This document shows, in pieces, positions 1 through 8,525 of a stretch of DNA of 64,000 bases (positions are counted from its first letter, which is position 1; each line of letters starts with the position of its first letter). Source of the DNA: Labilithrix sp. (GTDB taxonomy: Bacteria > Myxococcota_A > Polyangia > Polyangiales > Polyangiaceae). Below the pieces are notes generated by a model. That model was given only the letters and a program-made list of their open reading frames with translations. It made no database searches and was not told the origin of the DNA. The stretch lies in contig JAHBWD010000008.1 in the NCBI GenBank assembly GCA_019637175.1, positions 1 to 64,000 on the forward strand. Direction: 5' to 3'. A program made the position numbers and the translations under genes.

Positions 1-669
1 GGGGCGGGGGGGGGAGGGAGCGGGGGGGCGGGGGCGAGCGCGGCGGCGGGGACGAAGGCGGCGGTGGGGGCGGCGACGGCGGTGAAGGCTGGGCTCGCCG
101 TGAAGGTCGTGGGGGCGGTGGCGATCGCGGGAGCAGCGGGAGCGGGCGCGGTGGCGGTGTCGACGCGGAGCGCGGAGACGGAGAACGTCGCGCCCGTGGG
201 GCTCGTCGCGAGCGCGGCGCCGAGCGCGAGCGTGAACGCGAGCGCGAGCGCGACGGGGAGCGCGATCGCGAACGTCGTGGAGGAGAGCGACGCGGGCGCG
301 ATCGAGGCGGAGGCCGACGCGGGCGTCGAGGCGATCGCGAGCGCGGCGCCGGTGACGCCGAGGCCGGCGCCGAGGGCGTCGGCGAGCGCCGAGGCGCACG
401 ACGAGGGACCGCAGGCCGAGGTGAAGCTCCTCGAGAGGGCGCAAGACGCGCTGCGGAGCCGCCCCGCCGAAGCGCTTGCACTATGCAGCGATCACGCGCG
501 GCGATTTCCCTCGGGCATGCTCGTGCAGGAGCGCGAGGTCATCGCCATCGAGGCGCTCGTCAAGACGGGGCAGCGCGCGGAGGCGAGGAAGCGCGCCGAC
601 CGCTTCAAGGCGCGCTTCCCCGGCTCGAGCCACACGCGGCGGCTCGAAGCGTTGATCGGCGGCGACTGA
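1..669 (+). CDS. TPR-like membrane protein, 5'-partial
   Basis: The frame is open from base 1, so the true start lies to the left; the first start codon inside the window is a GTG at 64. What is visible is a Gly/Ala linker, one hydrophobic segment (about residues 13-33 counted from 64), an Ala/Ser/Glu-rich spacer of about 80 residues, and a C-terminal helical block of about 75 residues. That block has the pattern LERAQDALRSRPAEALAL ... FKARFPGSSH, which looks like a TPR-type repeat with conserved FP and SH positions. In myxobacteria, proteins of this shape are often found beside or fused to sigma factors (recalled, not checked). Inference: single-pass protein with a periplasmic helical domain. 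Molecular role unknown. Confidence 0.6.
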   Translation, partial: GAGGGGSGGAGASAAAGTKAAVGAATAVKAGLAVKVVGAVAIAGAAGAGAVAVSTRSAETENVAPVGLVASAAPSASVNASASATGSAIANVVEESDAGAIEAEADAGVEAIASAAPVTPRPAPRASASAEAHDEGPQAEVKLLERAQDALRSRPAEALALCSDHARRFPSGMLVQEREVIAIEALVKTGQRAEARKRADRFKARFPGSSHTRRLEALIGGD

Positions 670-975
670 CGACTGACGCCCTCCGCCACGGCGACTCCAT
701 CGCGGCGGCACGATCGTCGTGCTCATCTAGATCTGATCCGGGGCAAACTTCGACTTGCGCAGCCGCGAATCATCGCCGCGCCTGGTTGTCCCCGGAAAGC
801 ACTGCCGGTGTGACGCGGTGCACTGAAGCCCGCGCTCGTCGCGAAATGAGCTTGCTGTTCGATCCGAATTCCCTTTGCTGAACAGGGACTTCGCGACATC
901 AGGACGATCGGCGCGTGGGGCTGAGGTGCAGGAGGCCTCGTTGCAGCGCGGTCCGGACCGCGTTATGAACGAAGG
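670..975. other. Intergenic region with no recognised gene
   Basis: No convincing coding frame was found. Base composition shifts here from the very GC-rich upstream gene to a more mixed sequence, with runs such as gattc and gaattc. That marks the left side of the atypical stretch that continues to about 3.08 kb. The only structured element is a 16-base palindrome near its right end. Confidence 0.5.
947..962. repeat. 16-bp perfect palindrome before the small gene at 976
   Basis: CGCGGTCC is followed directly by its reverse complement GGACCGCG. It ends 13 bases before the GTG start at 976. A perfect 8+8 palindrome at this distance could be an operator, but a chance palindrome cannot be excluded in such GC-rich DNA. 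Confidence 0.35.
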
Positions 976-1341
976 GTGCCTGCGAAGGAATCAGCCACTG
1001 CTGCTGCGGGCGAGACGGAACTCACCCAGCTCTCCTACCTGGCGCACGCGCTCGTTGCGAACGCAAGGCAATGGAAGCTCGTCATTGATGCCGTTCGGGA
1101 AGAAGGTTCTGACGCGTCTGATTCACCATTTTTCGGCGAAGCGCTCAAGCGACTCGAGTCGGCGTTCGCCGAGATGGGTCAAGCTGAGCCTTCGACGGAA
1201 GACATCAAGCGCGTCGTCGAGAAGCTCGTGAAGACCGATGACCCGGCGGCGCTGAGCGCGGCGCGGGCGCTTGCGTGGGCGATCGAGAACCTGCCGTCTC
1301 AACCGCCGCCTGGGGTTCGGCGATCTGCTCCACACCGCTGA
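976..1341 (+). CDS. Small acidic helical protein, unknown
   Basis: 121 residues with a GTG start. The protein is predicted to be mostly helical (ELTQLSYLAHALVANARQW, EALKRLESAFAEM) and has no membrane segment or cysteine motif. I do not recognise a family. Its 3' end overlaps the 3' end of the opposing nitrilase-like gene by 137 bases. The last 35 or so residues, ending LPSQPPPGVRRSAPHR, look less natural than the rest. The base composition matches the atypical stretch to its right. It may be a companion of the convergent gene or an unrelated remnant. Confidence 0.45.
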   Translation: MPAKESATAAAGETELTQLSYLAHALVANARQWKLVIDAVREEGSDASDSPFFGEALKRLESAFAEMGQAEPSTEDIKRVVEKLVKTDDPAALSAARALAWAIENLPSQPPPGVRRSAPHR

Positions 1342-2902
1342 GCACCAGTTCGGCCGCGCTGGTGTTGTCTGACCGGCCGTCTGCCGTCCACTCCTGCGTC
1401 CAATGCGCTGCGATCGTGAGAAGGAGCGCTTGGTGCTCCCTTTCCAATGAGATCTCCTGCAGGCCTCGGCGAGCGTCTTTCCAGAGAGCGACGACGCGAG
1501 AGCGCGGATGCTGGGCGTCCCAGCTCCGAAGGGACATGCCGAGCGAAGTAACTGTGAGCACCGAAGAGCCAGGGTCGTCTGCAAGGACACTCGCGTACCG
1601 AGCTGGCCACCGGCCCGAGAGCTGCGGGCCATCGAGAAGAAGAGCAATGACCAAGTTCGGACCCACCGCACGAACAAGGTCAGCGACGGGCTCTTGTCGC
1701 GCGAGGTCCTCGCAGATCAGGTGACACGTCGTGAGCCAACCATTCGCCGTGACGAAGTTGAGCTCTCGCTGGCGCACCGCGATGTTCTCCCACCATCTCC
1801 GCTCCGGATGCAGGGAGGACCCGAGGTGGTACTGTCGGATCTGGTTGCCGTCGAGCGACCAACGGTGGTGCTTGTGCTGATCGGAGAGTCTCCACTTCTT
1901 CTCGTAGAACAGCGCGAGGTGCGCGTAATTGGCGTTGTCGCCTCGTACGCCGGCAACGAGCATCGGTACCGCACGATCCTCGAGGCACTTTTGCACGGCG
2001 TCGATTTCGTGAGCCTCGATAGCGCCCTCGGGCAAGACAACCCCGTCCACAACCTCGCACCGCCGACGCGCCTCATCGATCACGTTACCGAGTTGCTTGA
2101 TATTGAGCGCCTCCGCTGGCTTGAAATCGAAGAACCCGAACTTGGCCGGGTCCATGTTTCTAAGGCGGCTCGGGGCTTCTCTGAACGCGTTTGCCTCCAC
2201 GACGTACGGCCACGGTACGACGAGGAGATTCACTCGCATGCTACGCGGATCGCAGAGCCCCTCAGCAAGATGCCAGATCGGACGCACCTCCGAACGCTGC
2301 GCCGTCACGTGGTGTGACAGCGAACCAACGCTGATACCAGCCTGTGACGTGCGAAGCTTCGGTAGCACGCGCACCACGTTGGGAGAGAGTCGAGCGAGCG
2401 TGCCGTATCGCCCCAATCGCATCTCCGCGCGAATAGGAAATTGCGTCGAGTGGTTGCGCGACGGAATCCCCACACCAATGCAGGCTTCGTCTGCGATAGC
2501 GAGGAGTTCGAGGACCGCCGCGCAGCAATCCCAATGTTCTGGCGCGGTCAGTTCCTTCAGGGGAAGATTGCGTTTCGCCGCGAGCCGTGCTCCCAGTTCG
2601 AGTACGCGAGGTGGGACGTCGCCCCTGCCCACACTCTGGCGCCAGGCCTCAGCCACGGCACAGACGCGGTCGGACCAATCGCCGTTCGGATCATCGGGCG
2701 GCCACGTTCGCCCGTCGTGCGGCGAAACGGCAATCCTGTAGCCGCCCGAGTCCTCCAGCAGGATAGACGCCAGAGCGAACACGTTCGGCGGCCAAACAGC
2801 AAACGCGCGCCAACGATCCTTGAAACGGACGGACTCGCCGTAGGCGGTCCCTTTGATCAGAGCCCGAAATCGGCTTCCGACTGTGGGTTTCCAGTTCGCC
2901 AT
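1205..2902 (-). CDS. Nitrilase-superfamily (C-N hydrolase) domain protein, unknown role
   Basis: 565 residues from an ATG at 2902; a TTG 45 bases further upstream is also possible. The first 220 residues are an unrecognised region containing FAVWPPNVFALASILLEDSG and a LPKLRTSQAGISVGSLSHH segment. From about residue 222 a carbon-nitrogen hydrolase fold is readable: Glu292 in VVLPEGAIEAHE, Lys344 in SDQHKHHRWSL and Cys397 in HLICEDLARQ, in the order of the nitrilase Glu-Lys-Cys triad, followed by a NLVIALLLDGPQL strand. The catalytic set therefore looks complete. The last 35 residues are Arg/Pro/Ser-rich and antisense to the opposing gene, so the true C-terminus may be shorter. Nitrilase domains occur fused to reverse transcriptases in some phage-defence proteins (family knowledge), but no YxDD motif is present here. 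GC is visibly lower than in neighbours. Substrate unknown. Confidence 0.6.
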   Translation of the reverse strand: MANWKPTVGSRFRALIKGTAYGESVRFKDRWRAFAVWPPNVFALASILLEDSGGYRIAVSPHDGRTWPPDDPNGDWSDRVCAVAEAWRQSVGRGDVPPRVLELGARLAAKRNLPLKELTAPEHWDCCAAVLELLAIADEACIGVGIPSRNHSTQFPIRAEMRLGRYGTLARLSPNVVRVLPKLRTSQAGISVGSLSHHVTAQRSEVRPIWHLAEGLCDPRSMRVNLLVVPWPYVVEANAFREAPSRLRNMDPAKFGFFDFKPAEALNIKQLGNVIDEARRRCEVVDGVVLPEGAIEAHEIDAVQKCLEDRAVPMLVAGVRGDNANYAHLALFYEKKWRLSDQHKHHRWSLDGNQIRQYHLGSSLHPERRWWENIAVRQRELNFVTANGWLTTCHLICEDLARQEPVADLVRAVGPNLVIALLLDGPQLSGRWPARYASVLADDPGSSVLTVTSLGMSLRSWDAQHPRSRVVALWKDARRGLQEISLEREHQALLLTIAAHWTQEWTADGRSDNTSAAELVLSGVEQIAEPQAAVETAGSRSPTQAPAPRSAPPGHRSSRASRRRA

Positions 2903-3094
2903 GATTTGCGTCCGGTCTGCTCCGCGACGATCCAGGATCCGCGCCAATTGGACGGCCTACCCGCCAGCGCTCACCGCCGCGAGGACCCAAGGCACGAGCT
3001 GACTTCCGTGCTGCCCCCCACCTATGCGGTCTCCCGTTAGCACACGGAGACAAGCGGCGCAGCTTTATGTGCAACACGCAAACTTAGCTGTTGG

Positions 3095-4651
3095 TCACTT
3101 CTTCGCGATCGCTTCGAGCAGCGCGCGATCGCCTTGGAGCGCGGTGCGCTGCATGTAGAACGTCATGCCGCGGCGGCCGCCGAGCTCTTCGCCGCCGCCT
3201 GCGCGGCCGGGGCCGCCGTGAACGAGCTGCGGGAGCGCCATGCCCGGAGGGAGCGACTGGCCGACGACCTTCGACGAGCCGATCATCAGGCGGCCGTGGT
3301 GCGGCGCGATCGCCGTCACCATCGCGCGGACGAAGTCCTTGTCGTCGGCGTAGACGCTCGTGACGAGGCCGCCGCCGCCCGCTGCGCCGGCGAGCGCCGC
3401 GGCGCCGGCGACGTCGTCGTACGGCATCACCGTCGCGACGGGGCCGAAGACCTCGTGCGTGTGCACCGCGTCGCCCGGCTTCGGCGACGCGCCGTGGAGG
3501 AGCACCGGCGTCGTGAAGTAGCCCTTGCCCGAAGGGACGCCGATCGCGTTCGCCTCGGTCGTCGAGCCGAAGACGATCTTCGCGCACGACTCGAGCTTCT
3601 TCACGCCCTCGCGCACGTCGCGGATCTGCTGCGCCGTCGCGACCGGGCCCATCGTGACCTCTTCGCGCGTCGGATCGCCGACCTTCACCGCGGCGAGGCG
3701 ATCGCGGAGGAGCTCGAGGACGGCCTCGACCTTGCTCGTCGGGACGTAGATGCGGCGGATCGCGGTGCACTTCTGGCCCGTCTTCTGGGTCATCTCGCGC
3801 ACGACGTCGGTCACGAAGAGGTTCATCACGTCGGAGCCCTCGTCGACGTCGAGGCCGAGCACGGCGCCGTTGAGACTGTCGGCCTCGACGTTGATGCGCG
3901 TCGCGTCGCGGACGACGCTGCGACCTTCGCGGAGCTTCGCCGCCGTCGTGCTCGAGCCGGTGAACGCGATCACGTCTTGGCCGCCGAGGCGATCGAGCAG
4001 ATCGCCCGAGCTGCCGCACAAGAACGAGAGCACGCCCTCGGGGAGGACCTTCTCGGCGACGAAGATCTCCACCATGCGATGCGCGACGAGCGCGGTGCTG
4101 CTCGCGGGCTTCGTGATGATGGGCATCCCTGCGAGCAGCGCGGTCGCCGCCTTCTCTGCGAGGCCCCACGCGGGGAAGTTGAACGCGTTGATGTGGACGG
4201 CGACGCCCACGCGCGGCGTGTACACGTGCTGGCCGAAGAGGCGCGCGCCGCGGCCGAGCTGCACCGCGTCGCCGTCGACGAGCACGTGCGCGTCGCCGAG
4301 CTCGGCGGCGAGATCGGCGTACGCCGCGAGCGTGCCCGACGCCCCGTCGACGTCGAACTTCGCGTCGCCGCGCGTGTTGCCGCCGTTGGCCTGAGCGATC
4401 GAGAGCAGCTCGTCGCGCTTTCCGTGGATCGCGCGCGACATCGCGCGGAGAAGCTCGCCGCGCTGCGCGAAGGTCATCGCGCGGAGCGCGGGGCCGCCTT
4501 TCTCGCGGGCGAACGCGAGGGTCGCGCCGAAGTCGATCCCCTCGGTCGACGTCGAGGCGAGCACCTCTTCCGTCGCCGGATTCACGAGCTCGGCGGGCTT
4601 GCCCGTTCCCTTGACCCACTTGCCGCAGACGAAGCTTCCGAGCTCGTTCAT
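3095..4651 (-). CDS. boxD: 3,4-dehydroadipyl-CoA semialdehyde dehydrogenase (NADP+)
   Basis: 518 residues, ATG start. An aldehyde dehydrogenase with the NAD(P)-binding AFNFPAWG and TKPASSTALVAHRMVEIF region, an AFTGSSTTAAKL turn, a catalytic Glu in INVEADSLNGAVL and the catalytic Cys in TGQKCTAIRRIYVP. Length and motifs fit the PaaZ/BoxD branch. BoxC, BoxB and BoxR are encoded nearby, so BoxD is the natural assignment. It would oxidise the semialdehyde made by BoxC to 3,4-dehydroadipyl-CoA, feeding beta-oxidation in the cytoplasm. It is separated from boxCB by three unrelated genes and has no TGCA operator in its 51-base upstream gap, so it may not be under direct BoxR control. A stand-alone PaaZ-type dehydrogenase of the phenylacetate route is the alternative. 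Confidence 0.85.
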   Translation of the reverse strand: MNELGSFVCGKWVKGTGKPAELVNPATEEVLASTSTEGIDFGATLAFAREKGGPALRAMTFAQRGELLRAMSRAIHGKRDELLSIAQANGGNTRGDAKFDVDGASGTLAAYADLAAELGDAHVLVDGDAVQLGRGARLFGQHVYTPRVGVAVHINAFNFPAWGLAEKAATALLAGMPIITKPASSTALVAHRMVEIFVAEKVLPEGVLSFLCGSSGDLLDRLGGQDVIAFTGSSTTAAKLREGRSVVRDATRINVEADSLNGAVLGLDVDEGSDVMNLFVTDVVREMTQKTGQKCTAIRRIYVPTSKVEAVLELLRDRLAAVKVGDPTREEVTMGPVATAQQIRDVREGVKKLESCAKIVFGSTTEANAIGVPSGKGYFTTPVLLHGASPKPGDAVHTHEVFGPVATVMPYDDVAGAAALAGAAGGGGLVTSVYADDKDFVRAMVTAIAPHHGRLMIGSSKVVGQSLPPGMALPQLVHGGPGRAGGGEELGGRRGMTFYMQRTALQGDRALLEAIAKK

Positions 4652-4690
4652 GGCGAGCAGATATCACCCGGAGCGCCAAATACCAACGGC

Positions 4691-4696
4691 TACAAT
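4691..4696 (+). promoter_or_regulatory. Putative -10 element, possibly leaderless transcript
   Basis: TACAAT lies seven bases before the ATG at 4703, in the 51-base gap between divergent genes. Its position would place transcription start on or next to the start codon. No clear -35 box is visible at the usual distance. The same hexamer precedes the genes at 26009 and 49635. Confidence 0.3.
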
Positions 4697-4702
4697 GGCG
4701 CG

Positions 4703-5923
4703 ATGCGCTTCGAGGGTGACGGCCGCATCTCGCGTCACGGCCTGCCGTGGACGCTCGCCGTCGTCCTCGCGATCGCGGCCTTCTTGGCCTTCACCGCGGG
4801 CACCCGCTTCGGCCTCGGCGCCGCGGCGATCGCGGTCATCCTGCTCGGGACCGTCGCGATGGTCTCCCTCGGCAAGCCGACCAAGCCCGGCTACGCGCGC
4901 CGCCGGATCCGGGCGCACGCCGGCGGCGTCGAGATCGACGGCGCGCTCGCGATGTCGCGCGAAGAGATCGTCGCCGCGCACGTCGGCGAGACCGAGAGCT
5001 CCGGCAGCGTGGTCTATCTCCAGGGGAGATTTCTTCGTCGATCGCTCGCGGTCTTCGTCGAGACGGAGCGCGAGGCGCACGCGCTCATGGACGCGCTCCA
5101 CCTCGGCCGCGGCGAGTCGCTCGCCACCTTCAAGGCGCTGCCTCCCTGGGCCAAGCACGTCCGCTGGCTCGCCGTCGTTCTCACCACATCACCGTGGCTC
5201 TTGCTGAACTTCCTCCGCTTCCTCCCGCCGTGGGTGCTCGGCCTGATCGGCCTCGGCTACGCCGTCATCGTCTTGCCCGTGGTGCTCCCGCAGCGGGTGG
5301 AGGTCGGCCAAGACGGCGTCTTCTTGCGCTGGCTCGGCAACCGCCGCTTCGTGCCGTTCGCGCAGATCGAAGACGTCACGACGACGCCCTTCGGCATCGT
5401 CCTCCTCCTCCACGGAGGCAAGCGCTTCGAGATCCGCCTCTCGTACAAAGACGACGCCGCGACCATCGAACGACGCGCGCTCTTCGATCGGATCGAAGCG
5501 GGTCTCGCGCGCCACCGCAGCGCGCTGCGCGCCGACGAAGAGACGCTGCTCGCGCGCGGATCGCGCGACGTCGAGACGTGGGTGCGCGAGATGGTCACGC
5601 TCGGCGCCGGAGAGGCCGCGGGCTACCGCGCGATCGCGATCCCGCGCGAGCGGCTCTGGGAGATCGTCGAGAGCCCTTCGGCCGATCCCTCCGCGCGCGA
5701 GGGCGCGGCGATCGCGCTCCACGCCGCGCTCGACGACGACGAGCGACTCCGCCTCGTCGCGCTCGTTCACAACACGGCTTCGCCGCGGCTTCGCGTGGCG
5801 CTCGACGGCCTCTCGCGCGAGCGCGACGGCGCGCGGCTACGCGTCGCGCTCGAGAACGCCGAGCAGGAGATCGAAGAGCCGCTCGCCGAGAGCCCGCGAC
5901 GCGCGGCGCACGGAGGATCATGA
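4703..5923 (+). CDS. Four-helix membrane protein with PH-like segments, unknown
   Basis: 406 residues. The ATG at 4703 was chosen because upstream frame is antisense to boxD. Two hydrophobic hairpins are clear: residues about 14-50 (WTLAVVLAIAAFLAFTAG, AAIAVILLGTVAMVSL) and about 155-195 (WLLLNFLRFLPPWVLGLIG, YAVIVLPVVL). Each is followed by a soluble stretch that reads like a small beta-rich PH-type module (VEIDGALAMSREEIVAAHV; VEVGQDGVFLRWLGNRRFV). The last 120 residues are helical and acidic. I do not recognise a named family. The stop overlaps the start of the PAP2 gene by ATGA, so the two are translationally coupled and probably share a membrane role. Confidence 0.75.
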   Translation: MRFEGDGRISRHGLPWTLAVVLAIAAFLAFTAGTRFGLGAAAIAVILLGTVAMVSLGKPTKPGYARRRIRAHAGGVEIDGALAMSREEIVAAHVGETESSGSVVYLQGRFLRRSLAVFVETEREAHALMDALHLGRGESLATFKALPPWAKHVRWLAVVLTTSPWLLLNFLRFLPPWVLGLIGLGYAVIVLPVVLPQRVEVGQDGVFLRWLGNRRFVPFAQIEDVTTTPFGIVLLLHGGKRFEIRLSYKDDAATIERRALFDRIEAGLARHRSALRADEETLLARGSRDVETWVREMVTLGAGEAAGYRAIAIPRERLWEIVESPSADPSAREGAAIALHAALDDDERLRLVALVHNTASPRLRVALDGLSRERDGARLRVALENAEQEIEEPLAESPRRAAHGGS

Positions 5924-6678
5924 AGCGACGCCACATCCTCACGTTGCTGGTCGCCGCCGCCTGCGCGGCGCCGCTCGACGCGCGCGCCGACGATCCGCCC
6001 GCGGCGCCGCAAGCGCCCGCGAGCCCTTATCGGTTTCGCGTCATGCTCGATCTGCCGATCCTCGGGCTCGGCGGCGCGGCGACGCTGGCCGCGCTCGTGC
6101 CGCCGGCGATCCCGCCGTGCTTCCCCGACTGTTCGCCTCCCGACTCGCTCCCCGGCGTCGACGCCCGCGTGCTCGGCAACCACTCCCCCGCCGCGCTCGG
6201 CGTCGCGAACGCGACCATCGCCGCGCTGCTCGTCGCGCCCCACGCGATCAACCTCCTCGCGACGGGCGGCAAAGACGGCGCGTGGCTCGAAGACGCCCTC
6301 CTCTCGTTCGAATCCGTCGTCCTCGCGCAGGGAGCGACGCAGCTCATGAAGGCCGCGACCGATCGCCCCGCGCCGCTCTTCTACGACGCGTCCGTTCCGA
6401 TCGAGGAGCGCACGAGCCACGACGCGCTCCGGAGCTTCTGGTCGGGCCACACGGCGACGGCGTTCGCCGCCGCGACGTCGTTCGCCGTCTCCTACTGGCT
6501 CCGACACCCGCGCGATCCGTGGCGCTGGGTGGTGCTCGCCGGACTCGAGTCGGCGGCGCTCTGCACCGGCCTCCTCAAGATCCGCGCGGGCTATCACTAT
6601 CCCACCGACATCGCCGCAGGCGCGGCGGCGGGGATCTCGATCGGCGTCCTCGTACCCATGCTGCACACGACGTTCTGA
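5920..6678 (+). CDS. PAP2-family lipid phosphatase
   Basis: 252 residues. The ATG at 5920 overlaps the previous stop (ATGA) and has a strong GGAGG at 5912-5916. A signal peptide covers about residues 1-23. The phosphatase signature is present: KAATDRP (shortened form of the K-x6-RP motif), WSGHTA in place of PSGH, and RAGYHYPTD with the R-x3-H-x3-D pattern. Members of this superfamily hydrolyse phosphate esters of lipids such as phosphatidate or undecaprenyl diphosphate at the membrane. The substrate cannot be read from sequence. Several hydrophobic segments span the core. Confidence 0.8.
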   Translation: MKRRHILTLLVAAACAAPLDARADDPPAAPQAPASPYRFRVMLDLPILGLGGAATLAALVPPAIPPCFPDCSPPDSLPGVDARVLGNHSPAALGVANATIAALLVAPHAINLLATGGKDGAWLEDALLSFESVVLAQGATQLMKAATDRPAPLFYDASVPIEERTSHDALRSFWSGHTATAFAAATSFAVSYWLRHPRDPWRWVVLAGLESAALCTGLLKIRAGYHYPTDIAAGAAAGISIGVLVPMLHTTF

Positions 6679-6691
6679 TAGCCTCCACGAG

Positions 6692-7747
6692 GTGCGTGCG
6701 CTCGTGTGGCTCGGCGCTGCTTCGATGATCGCCGCTCTCGCGCACGGCTGTCGCGAGCCCACGCAGGTCACGGTCGTCCTTCGATCGCCCGAGCTCACGT
6801 GCGGCGCGCTCCGCGGCGCGCAGATCACGATCGCGCCGTCGCCGGGCGACGCGGAGGCGCGCGCAGACGGCGAGTTTCTCACCGCCACGGCCACGCCCTG
6901 CACCGATCCGAGCACCCACGAGCTCGGGACGTTGGTCGTCACGCCGGGCTCGACGCGACGCGCCGCGATCATCGTCGTCGCCGGCATTCGAAGCGACGCG
7001 CGGAGCTGCAAGCCGTCGAACCGCTACGACGGATGCGTGGTCGCGCGGCGGAACCTCGCGTTCGTCGACGGCGTGCGCTTGATGGTGCCGATCTCGATCG
7101 AGCCCGCGTGCGTCGACGTACCTTGCGACGTCGCGACGACGTGCAAGGCGGGCGAGTGCATCTCGAGCGAGCTCGACTGCCGCGACGACGGCTCGTGCAC
7201 CTCGATCGATCCCCGCGGGCGCGACGACGACGCGGGCGCGCCGAGCGATGCGGGCGACGCGGCGACGGATGCACTCACGGACGGACCGATCCCCGACGCG
7301 CCGGCGGACGCGCCGATCGAGAGCGGCGACGGAAGCGCGCTCGCGAGCTGCCCGTCGACGTGCACGAACCCGATCGATTTTTCGACGCTCACGTGCGCCG
7401 GAGAAACGCGCTGCTGCTACACCGTCGCCGGCCCGGGAGGAGGCCCTTCGCCGACCACGAGCTGCAAGACACCCGACACGTGCATCAACGAGCCGGTCAC
7501 CCGAAAGGGGATCGTCCTCTGCTGCCGCGACGGATCCGACTGCAGCGGCGGCGACGTCTGCTGCTTCACGCCGGTCGATCCGCCGCCCGCGCTCCCGCGC
7601 GGCGCCGCGGTGTGCATGAACCCGGGCGCGTGCGTCGCGCCGCGCATGATCTTGTGCACGGGCGCCGCGTGCGCTCCGCCGACGCCGGCGTGCATGACGT
7701 GGGCGCCGGCCGGAGGTTACGGCACCAACCTCACGGCTTGTCACTGA
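6692..7747 (+). CDS. Cysteine-rich lipoprotein
   Basis: 351 residues, GTG start at 6692 (13 bases after the PAP2 stop). A lipoprotein signal with lipobox ALAHGC gives Cys20 as the acylation site. The middle carries an Asp/Ala-rich spacer (residues about 175-215). The last 130 residues hold many paired cysteines (CPSTC, RCCYTV, LCCRDG, VCCFTP). This architecture is common among exported proteins of Polyangia and suggests a disulphide-rich domain displayed on the outer membrane. No enzymatic motif. Its 3' end overlaps that of the convergent boxR by 17 bases. Confidence 0.7.
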   Translation: MRALVWLGAASMIAALAHGCREPTQVTVVLRSPELTCGALRGAQITIAPSPGDAEARADGEFLTATATPCTDPSTHELGTLVVTPGSTRRAAIIVVAGIRSDARSCKPSNRYDGCVVARRNLAFVDGVRLMVPISIEPACVDVPCDVATTCKAGECISSELDCRDDGSCTSIDPRGRDDDAGAPSDAGDAATDALTDGPIPDAPADAPIESGDGSALASCPSTCTNPIDFSTLTCAGETRCCYTVAGPGGGPSPTTSCKTPDTCINEPVTRKGIVLCCRDGSDCSGGDVCCFTPVDPPPALPRGAAVCMNPGACVAPRMILCTGAACAPPTPACMTWAPAGGYGTNLTACH

Positions 7748-8525
7748 CCGAGGAGACGAGCTTCGACACCACCGTCGCGGGCGGCTTCGCCGACGTGTCG
7801 ATCACGACGTCGGCCTGCTCGTAGAGCGCCTTGCGGCTCGTGAGCAGCGCGCGAAGCTCGTTCATCGCGCGCGGTCGATCGCGCATCGGACGCACGTCGC
7901 CCTGCCCGACGACGCGCGACCAGTGCTCGCTCGGCGTCGCCTTGAGCCACACGGTGCGCGCGCGGCTGCGCAAGAGGCCCCACGTCTCCGGATCGGTGAC
8001 GATCGATCCGCCCGTCGCGACGACCGCGGGCTCGCCCTCTTCGAGCAGGCGCCGGAGCACCTCGCGCTCGATGCCGCGGTAGTAGCGCTCGCCGTGGATC
8101 TCGAAGATCGTCGAGAGCGTCATCTGCGCTTCGCGCACGATGAGCTCGTCGAGCTCGACGAAGGGAACGCCGAGGCGCCTGGCCGCCGCGGCGCCGATCG
8201 AGCTCTTGCCCGCGCCGCGGAGGCCGACGAGCGCGACGATCGAGCGCTCCCGCTCACGGCTCGCGCCTCGGGCCGACGAAGCGCTCGCGAGGAGCGCGGC
8301 GCCCGTCGTGCGGAGCGCCTCGGCGACGTCTTCGAGCCGCGCGACGGAGATGTTCCCCTCCCCCGCCTCGAGCTGAACGAGGAAGCGCTCGCTCACGCTC
8401 GCGCTCTTGGCGAGCGCGCGCATCGTCATGCCGAGCTCCGCCCGGCGCGCGCGCACCGCGGCGCCGAGGTCTCGCAAGAGGCGCTCGCGCGGACGCCGCT
8501 CGGCCTTGTGTGCACTATACTGCAT
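7731..8525 (-). CDS. boxR: Benzoyl-CoA-responsive repressor BoxR
   Basis: 264 residues. The N-terminal 90 residues are a Cro/CI-type HTH (RRAELGMTMRALAKSASVS ... EAGEGNISVARLEDVAEAL). After a short linker comes a shikimate-kinase-like domain with a P-loop GLRGAGKSS at about residues 103-111. This HTH plus shikimate-kinase fusion defines the BzdR/BoxR family, in which the kinase-like domain binds benzoyl-CoA and releases the repressor from DNA (established for Azoarcus). The start ATG at 8525 lies inside the TGCA repeat region, so binding there would repress both boxR and boxC. The gene is divergent from boxCB, as expected for the local regulator. Confidence 0.9.
   Translation of the reverse strand: MQYSAHKAERRPRERLLRDLGAAVRARRAELGMTMRALAKSASVSERFLVQLEAGEGNISVARLEDVAEALRTTGAALLASASSARGASRERERSIVALVGLRGAGKSSIGAAAARRLGVPFVELDELIVREAQMTLSTIFEIHGERYYRGIEREVLRRLLEEGEPAVVATGGSIVTDPETWGLLRSRARTVWLKATPSEHWSRVVGQGDVRPMRDRPRAMNELRALLTSRKALYEQADVVIDTSAKPPATVVSKLVSSVSDKP

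Noticed and set aside
1205..2902. Defence-associated reverse transcriptase (DRT) system
   Set aside because: Only the nitrilase part is present; no YxDD or other reverse transcriptase motif was found in any frame here.
3134..4702. A long open frame opposite boxD, continuous with the gene at 4703
   Set aside because: Arg/Asp/Glu/Ala repeat composition of a GC-rich antisense shadow; the real protein clearly begins at the ATG at 4703 beyond the boxD start.
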